Source: Rhizophlyctis rosea (taxonomy: Eukaryota > Chytridiomycota > Chytridiomycetes > Rhizophlyctidales > Rhizophlyctidaceae). From it: a stretch of 47,239 nucleotides of DNA. The position numbers and the translations under genes are program-made. The notes beneath the pieces are model-generated. The model searched no databases and was not told the origin of the DNA. It saw only the letters and a list, made by a program, of their open reading frames with translations. Shown here piece by piece: positions 1 to 9,804 of this stretch; position 1 is the stretch's first letter, and every line of letters begins with the position of its first letter. The DNA is taken from the NCBI GenBank assembly GCA_027596075.1, contig JADGJC010000306.1:1-47239 (forward strand), given 5' to 3'.

Positions 1-187
1 GGGGGTGATTGGTTTGAGCGAAAGGGAAGGAGAGGAGGAGAGTATTTTGAAAAGTTGGGATGCGGACACAAGTGGGAAGAGGAAAAACAAAAGCGGAGTG
101 TTGGACGTATCTGGGACGCGCCAATCGCTCGGTGTGCACACCCATAACTCATGTTCTTCCCCTCCAACCTCTTACACCACCCACCAG

Positions 188-811
188 AACCCCCAAGATA
201 TCCCCACAACCCTCAAACCCACCGACATCCCCAACACCGAAATCCCCACCGGCACACCCGCCGCCGCCTTCCAATACGAAGGCCTCGTAACTCATCCATC
301 ATCAGAAAATACCACGGTTGTGAAGGTCGCGGAGACGGAACATGTCATCGTTGATGGGCCAGACGCTGTACCCATTGTTGAGCGGACGGTCGTGGAGAAG
401 GAGGCGCCGTTGCCTGGCGAGAGGAGGCCGAGTATTGTAGAGGGTGTTGTGGAGGCTGAGAAGACGGTTGAGAAGGTTGTTGAGGTTTGTATTTGTGTGG
501 CTGGTGGAGATGTTTTGTTTGTTGTGTTTGTATGTTGGTGTTTGGTGGGACTTGAGTGTAAGATGGGTGGGGTTGGATGCTGCCGGTTTGATTCGGTTGG
601 GTGTGTGTTGTGATAGTTCTTTGATTGTTTACTATCGCATATGGCATGATATGAGGAATACTCCCGGGGCAAAAAAGTCTTGGCTGCAAAGGAATGGATG
701 CGTCCGAGTCTTCAATGCTTTCGATGGAAGACACAGAAGACACAGGAGCCGACTTTAAGTGGAGTGACTGACGACACCAGGCCACGAACGGGAAATTTTA
801 CTAAAATTTGA
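188..811 (+). CDS. 3' part of an unrecognised acidic protein gene (partial)
   Basis: Not recognised. A Pro/Thr-rich then Glu/Val-rich stretch is open from a possible acceptor (AG at 186-187) to a GAG codon at 481-483, followed by GT and a T/G-rich intron-like run. After an AG at 654-655 the same phase opens again (EYSRGKKVLAAKEW...) to a TGA at 809-811. Codon choice and composition resemble the giant acidic gene just downstream, whose ATG lies only 47 bases after this stop. That is tight for two fungal genes. Alternatively the 483 donor could splice to the CAG at 888-890 inside the next gene, in the same phase, making this an upstream exon of it. Bases 1-187 look intronic or are open by chance. 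The reading is uncertain because the 5' end is outside the window. Confidence 0.35.
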
Positions 812-857
812 GACGCGTCAATGTTGGCTCATCTTTCAAAAAAAAATCATATCCAAA

Positions 858-3800
858 ATGCCTAACCCATATTCGTTTCCTCTCATCCAGAAAGCAACAT
901 CATCAATCACCGGCTGGTTCAGATCCGCATTTACAAGAACTTCCCGCGAAAACCTCAAACCTACCACCAAACACCAAGATACCCCCGCCCCAGCTCCCGC
1001 ACAGGCCCGCGAGGTACCTGCTGAAGTCGCGGTTCCCGCAGTCGCCGTTGAGGAAGCTAAGCCTGAGGCTGTAGCTGAAGCTCCCGTCGCGGAAGAAACT
1101 CCCGTTGCTGAAGCTACTCCCAAAGGGGCCCCCATTGCGGAAGCTTCTGTCCCCACCGCCGAGGCACCAGAAGAAGAGACTCCCGCTCCGACTACTGAAG
1201 AATCAATCCCAGCATCCATCGAAGGCGCCGTCGACGGTCCCGTAACTTCGGAGGAAACTGTCATCGAAGACACCACCGTTGAGGAAGTCATTGAGGAAGC
1301 GCCTGTCGCTGAGACTGCTGCGCCGCTTGAGGGGACGGTTGATGGGCCTGTTGTTGATGAGACGGCTAAGGAAGTTGCTGCCGAGGCTCCAGTTGAGGCT
1401 GTGCCTGCTATTGAGGGATCGGTTGATGGATCTGTTGTTGAGGAAACTCCTGCCGCTGAGACGGCTGCTGCTCCGATTGAGGGATCGGCTGATGGTCCTA
1501 TTGTGGATGAGACTGCTAGGGAAGTCGCTGCGGACGCCACAGCTGTGGCTCCTGTTGAGGGATCGGTTGATGCACCTGTCGTTGAGGAGACTCCTACCGC
1601 TGTGCAAGAAGTTACCGAGACCACCCCAGTTGTTGAAGACCCCGCACCAACGGAAACCATCAATGACACCCAAATCGTTGACGTCCCACCTGAACGTGAA
1701 GTACCTGAACTCGTGAACAACACTACTTCGGAACCGGCAGAAGCAACAGCCCCCATCACGGAAGCACCAGCACCCTCTTCTGAGGAGACTGAATCTGAAG
1801 CATCCGCTGCAGCACCAACATCCACCGAAGTATCTGCCACTGAAGTCCCCTCCGTCCACGCCCTCTCCCACACTGACCCCGCCGTCGCCTCCGCCCTCGA
1901 ATCATACGCCCAAACCGCCACAGAAGAAGAACCTATCGTCGTCCCCGTCGGCGACGTGGAGCAAAAGCCTGTGGATGCCGAAGCTGTCGCTGTTCCTGTA
2001 CATGATGAGGAGGTAAGGATGTTTTGTGCCAACTCTTTTTTGTTTTTGTTCGTTGTTTGTCATGACCGGATTTCGTCGCATTGCGGTAAACCCTTCGCCC
2101 ACTCACCAACCCATTTATGTTTTCCTCATTAGGTCACAGCACCCGTCACTGACGCAGCTGAAGAACCCGTAGCGGAAAGTGCTGAAGCACCCATCATCGT
2201 CCCCATCAAAGACACCGAAGACGTCGAAGACCGTTCCATCCCCATCGTCGCTGAAACCGAAGAACAACAACCCGTTGGTGTACCCATCACCAACGCAGAC
2301 TCCTACCCTGTTGGCGAAGACGCTGTTGCTGTGCCTGTCGTGGTTTCCGAGGAGGTTAGTATCTCGGTTTCTTTGCGCTGAGTTTTTTTGTCATGCTTTC
2401 GTTGGGTTTGCCGCTTTTTGATGGCTTATTGAGATACGTCAAACTTACGCCGCCAATCGCCACCCACCTAGACTGCACCCGTAGACCCCACACCCGAAGA
2501 CGTTTCTGCCGCGGTTCAAGAAGCTACGGAGGGGTATGTTCCGGAATACGTTTCTGCCGAAGCTGTTCCTGTTGTGCCCGAATATGCTCCCGTTGAGGCT
2601 GTTTCTGCTCCTACGGAGGAAGTTGCACCCGTTGCTGTTGAGGAGTCTGTTGCTCCGGTTGATGAGCCCGTTGCTGTTGCGGAGGAGGGTGAAGTTACTC
2701 GGGATGTTGTTGAGGAGACTGCTGCTGAGGAAGACATTGTGGCCGGGGATGATCTCAAGGTTGGGGAGGATGTAGTAGAAGCTGCTCCTGCGGAAGATTA
2801 TGTCCCCGCACCGGTTTCCGAGGTGGAGGAAGTGAAGGTTCAGGAACCTGTTGCTGAAGCTCCCGTTGCTGAAACTCCCGCCGTAGTTGAGGAAGAAGCC
2901 TCCCGTGACCTTCCCTTCAAGGAATCTTACGCCCCTGCACCTGTTGCGGAGGAGGTCGCTCCGGTTGATGAGGGTAAAGTTGAGGAGCCTGTTGTGGAGG
3001 AAGTCAAGGTTGAGGAATCCGTTCCTGCTACCGTTGATGAAGCTGTTCCCGCTCCGGCTGCGGTTGCAGAGGCTACGCCCGTCGAAGCATCCCTCCCCGT
3101 TCCCGCACCTGAGGAAGAACCTACCGCCGACGAAGGCGCTCCCGCTCCTGAAGCCGTTGAAGAGCCCGCCCCGGTTGAGGAAGCCGCTCCCGCCCCTGCA
3201 GCCGTCGAAGAATCCACTCCCGCAGATGAAGCCCCAGCCGCTGTTGAGGAACCCGGTCCCGTGGCCTCCCTTCCCGTTCCTGCCCCGGAGGACGAACCTA
3301 CCGCCGATGAGGCCGCTCCTGCTCCGGTAGCAGTTGAAGAACCCGCTCCAGTTGAGGAAGCTGCTCCTGCTCCTGCAGTTGTGGAGGAATCCGCTTACGA
3401 AGTCCCAGCTGCCGTAGAGGAACCTACTCCCGCGGTCGAGGAACCCGAAACCACCCGTGATCTCCCCGCCGAAGAAATCCCCGCACCCACACCTGTCTAC
3501 GCTGAAGTTGCTGAGGAACTCAAGGCGGAGGAACCCATTCCCGCTACTGAGGAAGTGCCTGCCCCCACTACGGGCGAGGAACCTGCTGCCCCCATCGTGA
3601 AGGAAATTCCTGCTCCCGCCGAATACACTGCCCCCGTAGTTGAGGAAACTCCCGCTGACGAACCCGCACCTGTTGTCGAGGAAGCTGCACCTGCAGTTGA
3701 AGAACCAGTTGCCTCTGAACCTGCCCCTGTTATTGAGGAAACTCCCGCACCGGCTGACGAACCCGCACCTGTTGTCGAGGAAGCTGCTCCTGCAGTTGAA

Positions 3801-6800
3801 GAACCCGTTGCGGATGCCTCCGTTGCTGCCGGTGCTTTAGCAATTGACGCACAGGCTGTTCCTGAGGAAGATACTGCTGTATACGCGAGGGAGGAAGTCC
3901 CGGTTGCGGAGGCGGAAGCGCCTGTTGAAGTACCTGTTGAGACTGAGGAGGTGCCTCGTGAGATTGTTGATGTTCCCGTTGTTGCTGTGAGTATCTTTGT
4001 TCATTCGAGTCCTGCTCGGTCAATATGATCAAGAAGTGGCATTATATTGTGACTCATTTCGCTCTTTCTTCCACCATCAGCCGGAAGGTGAAACTCCCTC
4101 CCTCTACGCCACGGACGCCGCCCTCGACTCCACGCCTGCTACCTTTACCACGACCGATGCCCTGCCGTCCGACCCCATCGAATCCGTTATTGAAGCTACC
4201 TCTGAAGACCCTGTGGTGGAGACGGAGACTGAGCCCGTTGAGGCTGTTGTTGCTGCTCCTGAAGAAACACCGGCGGGGTTGGCGGACGTTGAGAGGGTTG
4301 TTGTGCAGGAGGAGGAGGCTGCTGTTGAGAAGGAGGCTGTTGATGAGGAGGGTGTTGCGGAACCTGTTGCTGCCGAGGAGGCTGCTGCTCCTGAGGCCGT
4401 TGTGGAGAGTGTCCAAACGGCGGAGGAGGTAACTGGGGAGACGGTTATTGAGGACACCACGGTTGAAGAGGTCGTCGAGGAGGCGCCCGTCGCTGAAGTC
4501 GAAGGAGACCGTTCCATCCCCACCGAACTTCCCTCAAACTCCACCGCATCCGCCATCGTAGACGCCTCCGCCGCCGAATCCGTCGTCGAACCCGCTCGTG
4601 AATCCGTCGACGAAGTCATCGAAGCCGCAACCGAAGTGGCAACTGAAGTTTCCGCCGTCGTCGATGCACCCGTCGAAGCTCCCGTCGACACTCCCGCCAC
4701 GTACGAAACCATCCCAGACGTCACTGAAGAACCGGCGTTCGAAACTCCCATCGAACCTGCGCCTGAGAGGGTTGCGGAAGCGGAAGCTGTAGCTGATGTA
4801 CCTGCACCTGTTGCGGAGTATATTGCTGAGCCGGTTGTTGAAGCTCCTGCTGAATCCACCACCGAAACTCCCGCCGAAGCTCCCGTCGAACCCGCTGCGT
4901 CCTATGAAACTCCCGCCGACTCCGTCATTGACGCCCCAGCCCCGGAACCTATCGTCGAACCCACCGCCGAACCGGAACCCGCACTTGCCGCTCCTGCTGC
5001 CGAAGCGGAGGTTGCTGACCGTGGGATTGAGGAGCCTGTTGCTGCGGCGGAGGTTGAGGCTGTACCTGCTCCTGCTGCGGAAGAGGCTGCTGCACCTGTT
5101 GAGGAACCAGTTACCGAGGTTTCTGCACCGGTTGAGGAAGCGGTTGCTCCTGTTGAGGAAGTTCCGGCCCCGGTTGAGGAGGAGAAGGTTCGGGAGGTTG
5201 AGGCGGTTAATGAGGAGGCTGCGGCCGAGGTGGGACCTGGTGCGGTTGATGTTCCCGTCGTTGAGGAAGCTGCGGCTCCCGTTGATGAAGTTTCGGCTCC
5301 AGTGGTTGATGAAGCTGTTGCTCCCGTTGATGAAGCTCCGGCTCCGGTCGTTGAGGAAGCTGTTGCTCCTCTTGATGAAGTTCCAGCTCCAGTGGTTGAG
5401 GAAGCTGTCGCCCCCGTTGAGGAGGTCCCAGCCCCAGCTGAGGAAGAGAAGGTTAGGGAGCTCGAGGCCGTCATTGAGGAAGCTGCTGCTGAGGTGGGAC
5501 CGGGTGCGGTTGAAGTTCCTGTCCTGGAGGAGGCGGCGGTGGCGGAGCCTGAAGCTGTTGAGGTTGTTCCTGCACCTGTCGAGGAGGAGAAGCCAAGGGA
5601 GCTTGAGGCTGTCTTGGAGGACGCCCACGCGGAGGAGGGCAAGGCGGTTGAGGAGGAAGTTAAGGCTGTTGAGGCTGAAACTGCGGCGGTTGAGGGTGAA
5701 GTGGTCGCGGCTGAGCCGGAAGTTGTAGCTGCTGCTGTGGAGGAGGAGAAACCAAGGGAGCTTGAGGCCGTTCTTGAAGAATCCCACGCGGAGGAGGCCA
5801 AGGCGGTTGAAGAGGAAGTGCAGGCCGTCGAGGCTGAGACTGCGGCGGTGGAGGGAGAGGTCGCTGCGGCGGAACCCGAGGCTGTTGCACCGGTTGTAGA
5901 TGAAACCCCTCGTGAGCTTGAGCCCGTTGTGGAGGAGGCCAATGCGGAAGAAGCCAAGGCGGTCGAGGAGGAAGTCAAGGCGGCGGAGGCGGAAACGGCG
6001 GCGGTCGAGGAAGTCGTTTCACCGGTTGAGGAACAACAGACGGAGGCGGAAGTCGTTCCCGCCGTTGAGGAAGCTAGGGCTGTTGAGGCCATTGAGGCGG
6101 AGGTTGCTCCAGTTGAAGAAGAGCAGACCGATGCTGAAATCACTACTGCACAGGAGGAAATTAAGGAGTTTGAAGCGGGGACGGCGGCGGTCGAGGCGGA
6201 GGTCGCTCCAGTTGAAGAGCAACAGACTGAGCAGGAGATCACTACTGCCCAGGAGGAAGTCCAGGAGGAAACCGCGGCGGTTGAAGCAGAGGTGGCACCA
6301 GTTGAGGAACAACAAGCTGAGGCTGAAATTCCTCCAGCTGTCGATGTGACGCCAGCAGCAGAGGAGGAAGTGGTGGTCGTTGAAGCCGTCGCAGAGCCCA
6401 GCGTTCCTGCTGTCATTGATGAGAAGCCCGCAGAACCTGAGATCACGGTCGAGGTTACGGAGGAACAGCCGGAGGCGGTTGAGGCGGCACCTCCTGAGGA
6501 GACACCTAGGGATGTGGTAGTTGAGGATGCTGTCCCTGTTGAGGAGGTGCCGATTCTTGAGGGAACTGCTACGGCGGAGGCGGAAGTTGTGGCGGACCCT
6601 GTTCCTGTTGAGGAGATTGTTGCTCCCGTCGCTGAAGAAGCAGTTGCCGAACCGGAAGCTCAGCCCGTTGCGGAGGAGGCCCCAGTTACCGCGGCGGAAC
6701 CTGAAGTGGTGGGTGATGAGATTGCTAGGGATTTGGGACAGGCGGTTGCGGAATCGGAGCCTGTGGCGGTTGTTGACGAGAACAAGGTTGCTGAGGCACC

Positions 6801-8145
6801 GGTTGAGGAAGTGGCGGCGGCTCCCATTGAGGAAACGGTGGCAGCTCCTGTTGAGGAAGCCGTGGAGGCTGCTGTTGAGGAGGAGAAGGCGCCGGAGCCG
6901 GAGGCTGCTCCTATTGAGGAGGAGAAGGCGGTTGAGCCCGAGGTGGTTCCTGTTGAGGAGGAGAGGGCTGTCGAGCCTGAGGCCGCACCTGTTGCTGCTG
7001 AAGCGGAACCTGCTGCTGCAGAAGAGAAGGCTCCTGAGCCCGAGGTCGCTGCTGTGGAGGAACAGGTTGTAGAGGTAGTTCCGGAAACTGTGGCAACGGA
7101 GGCGCCTGCACCTATTGAGGAGCTTAGCGAACCTGTTGTCGAGCGCGAGCTCCCGGCAGCTGAACCTGAAGTTCCTGCTCTTGCTACCGAGGAGCCTGTC
7201 CCGGTGGAGGAAGAGAAGCCAGCTAAACCTGAAGCAGCACCCGTTGAGGAGGTCACAGCATCTAAGCCTGAGCCAGTTGAAACTCCCGGCGAGACTGTCA
7301 TCGAGGAAACCACCGTCGAAGAAGTCATCGAACCTCCCACCGAGAAAGCTATCGAATCCACCACCGAAGAAAACGTTCACCCAACTCCTCCCATGACTCC
7401 TCCCCTCCGCGGCCGCTCCGAACGCCCCATGACCCCCACCGACCGCGTCCTCGGTTCTCCATCTGGTTCCCCATCCCGCTCCAGCACCCCCGGTCGCGCG
7501 GCCCGCTTCGCGCACCTCCACGAAGCCTCCTCCACTCCTGCCCCCGCAGCCCGTACCATCGCCGACGGCCCCGTCATGCCCGTCTCCGCCATCATCGCCC
7601 CTGTCCGTGCCACCAACCCCATCCTCGACGAACTCCTCCACTCCCTTCAACTCATCGAAGCCAACGACGAATCCCTTAACGAACTCGACCTCAAGGACTG
7701 TCCCGTCTTCTCCATCAAACACGGTACCGCCCTCGCCAAGGGTCTCATGTACAACACCAACCTCCGCTCCGTCAATCTCTGCAACGTCAAACTCCAAACC
7801 CAAAACGCGTTGGAACTGGCGGAAGTCCTCCGTCACAACACTACTCTCGAAATCCTCAACATTGAGTACAACCAAGTCGCTCCCGCCGGTATCAAGGCTA
7901 TCGCCGAGATGTTGGAAGTGAATGAGGGGTTGAAGGAGGTGCGGTTGAGTTATCAGCGGTCGCCTGCTGGGACGGATGCCGAGCAGAGTCTTGCTAGGGC
8001 TTTGGTCAAGAACGAGACTGTGATCAAGGTCACGTTGCAGATTAGGGATGCGGCGAGTAGGAACGCTGTTGATCGGTTGATTACGAGGAACAAGGAAATT
8101 GCTAGGAAGAAGCGGCTGGCGGCTGCTCAAGCTGCATCGGAATGA
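858..8145 (+). CDS. Giant Glu/Ala/Pro/Val-rich protein with C-terminal tropomodulin-like LRR domain
   Basis: Four exons, 858-2012, 2133-2354, 2472-3986 and 4081-8145, all joined in phase 0 through GT-AG introns of 120, 117 and 94 bases, give about 2318 residues. Residues 1-35 (MPNPYSFPLIQKATSSITGW...) are the only ordinary-looking N-terminus and could form an amphipathic helix. Residues about 40-2060 are low-complexity, strongly acidic, dominated by Glu, Ala, Pro and Val, with recurring ETVIEDTTVEEV and EEKPRELEAVLE units. A Ser/Pro/Arg-rich linker follows (about 2065-2140, with SPSGSPSRSSTPGR). Residues about 2143-2305 form leucine-rich repeats (NTNLRSVNL, NTTLEILNIEYN, NEGLKEVRLSYQ) ending in ITRNKEIARKKR, the same layout as the actin pointed-end-capping LRR domain of tropomodulin/leiomodin, including the basic tail. 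An actin or cytoskeletal scaffold role is inference. The tropomodulin N-terminal tropomyosin and actin sites are not visible. The start is chosen because the ATG follows an A-rich leader and opens the long frame. Confidence 0.8.
5578..6054 (+). repeat. Three tandem 159-bp (53-residue) in-frame repeats
   Basis: Within exon 4 of the giant acidic gene, three consecutive 159-bp units begin at 5578, 5737 and 5896. Each encodes a unit starting V(E/D)E(E)(K/T)PREL and continuing with a (N/H)AEE.KAVEEEVKA.EAETAAVE segment. Looser versions of the opening (EEEKVRELEAV) occur just upstream, near 5180 and 5440, and EEQQTEAEI-type units follow near 6030-6340. The units differ at many third positions, so the array is old enough to have diverged, or is held by selection on the protein. 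Confidence 0.8.
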
Positions 8146-8477
8146 AGGGCCGTTAGGTGATGATGGGTTTCGTAGTTCTTGGTAACGCGCAAGGCTGGGC
8201 ATGATGTTAGATGTAGATGATGTAAAATCACCCCTTTTTTTCACTTTTGTTTGTTCGCTTTTTTACCCCACTCCCCCATCCGAAATCCCCAAAACGGCAA
8301 CCAAAACAAATCCCCTATTCTCGTTTTAGCAGTGCAATAGACTACTTTTTGTATCACGACCGCATGTAGTTTGCGTATCAGGCTTCAGTGCATGGGTAAC
8401 GGAAGGGCAGGTGTGGGCGGGCCCGTTCCTTTTTTGTATGGGTGGAGTTTCATCCATCCCTTTTGTAATTTCGTGGT

Positions 8478-8483
8478 AATAAA
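8478..8483 (+). terminator. Polyadenylation signal AATAAA
   Basis: A canonical AATAAA lies 333 bases after the stop of the giant acidic gene, followed by a T/G-rich stretch (GAGCTTTTTGGTTTTTGTG). It fits the 3' end of that transcript. The 3' UTR in between contains no other gene. Confidence 0.6.
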
Positions 8484-9637
8484 GGAGAAAGAGCCTCTTT
8501 GAGCTTTTTGGTTTTTGTGTAATCGGCGTGTTGAAGAACAGAAGTCAACTAACAAGCAAGCAGAGATACAGTGGCCTTCGCAAAATCACCATCAAGTATC
8601 GACATGTAGGACGGTAATGTGCTCGATCTGTTGCGAAATGCCCAAATGCTCGGCAATCAGGAGTTTCGCCTAGGGACATGTGTGGACAAGCTTGCCGAAA
8701 TGTCCTACCTACACAACCCCCCTTCCTCCTCCGACTCGTTCATCCCGCCACCTCTATGTTGCAATAATGCCCGCCAGTGGGGGTAACATTTTCTGCATTT
8801 TACACATGTTGCAATGCTTGGACATCAAACCCAAACAAGTTCCTTTATATACGTTGGGGCAACGCCGGGTGCATAATCTCATCATCAGAACTTCACTTGC
8901 GCTGGACCCATTGCGGATATGGACATTTCTGCCAATCCTGACATGCACAAACAAAAAGGAAAGCATCATCCAACAACACCAGACTGGATTCCGTTCCAAC
9001 CGAAGGTTGACGAAAACCGAGACGAAAACCCTTAGATTCGCCGCCGCCAAAAAGCTTCCATCCAAGAAATTGTAATACCCAGAAAGTCGGAACTTGAACA
9101 AAGCACCTTCAAAAAGCAAGTCCTACCATATCGAATATTCTGGTGCAACGCGGGCTTCTATATTCATGTGGTTCAGCCACTGACCTTGTGCTTCTCTCTT
9201 TTGCCCCCTCACTGCGCTCCTCCGCGCACCACCGAATAGGCAATTTCATACGATCAGGAGAGCCGGTCGTAACACCCACGCGATGCCAAACCTTGTGGGG
9301 CCCCCCCGAAAAAGAATTCAAAAACATAACTACTTGCCTGATGTGGTAATAAGTGTAGCACAAGGTTCACAACTTTTTGCTAAAACGTGGCAAGTGCCAC
9401 AACTTTGTCAAACAAGATAAGCCAGCTAGCGCAGCTAACGAGGGCCACATACCTCAGCTTCCCACAATCCTTCAACGTCTTTCTGCACCGGAATGCAGGA
9501 GCGGTCTCGTCCCTGACGTTTTCGTTTGTGCCGTTGGCGAATTTTCGCCGGAAGTGTTTGGCTGTTTGAGTTGCACACTTTTGCCGACTCTGGCATGACT
9601 GGTAGCACAAGCTCATCATCTGGGCGGATGGTGAGGA
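8484..9637. other. Intergenic, no supported gene
   Basis: Open frames here are short, overlap on both strands, and lack protein-like composition or coherent splice sites. I see no RNA gene, repeat or family motif. The right end is presumably the upstream regulatory region of the cellulase gene. Confidence 0.5.
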
Positions 9638-9645
9638 TATATAAA
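9638..9645 (+). promoter_or_regulatory. TATA box of the GH5 cellulase gene
   Basis: TATATAAA lies 160 bases upstream of the cellulase ATG, followed by pyrimidine-rich sequence (CATCTTTCCCTCCCAGCCCACCC) typical of fungal transcription start regions. The position fits a 5' leader of roughly 120 bases. Confidence 0.5.
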
Positions 9646-9804
9646 AAACATCTTTCCCTCCCAGCCCACCCTTTTTCCCTCAAGCAGGACTTCTGTGCTG
9701 GTCACATACCATCACATAGATAGAAAGAGAGAAATACATCGACTGCCGGTTGGTCGAACGGTTTCTCATATCCTAGATATCCATACCAAATACACAAGAA
9801 CATA

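Noticed and set aside
1279..1716. Arg/Leu-rich plus-strand frames inside the giant gene (also 4796-5728 and 5900-6349)
   Set aside because: Out-of-frame readings of GAG/GCT/GTT-rich repeats; no start context, domain or splice structure.
1203..1871. Long minus-strand frames across the giant acidic gene (also 4104-4862, 4902-6446, 6019-8244)
   Set aside because: They mirror the GC-rich, low-complexity plus-strand codons and give Ser/Thr/Gly or Asn/Arg/Leu junk. The plus frame has the matching introns and the LRR domain.
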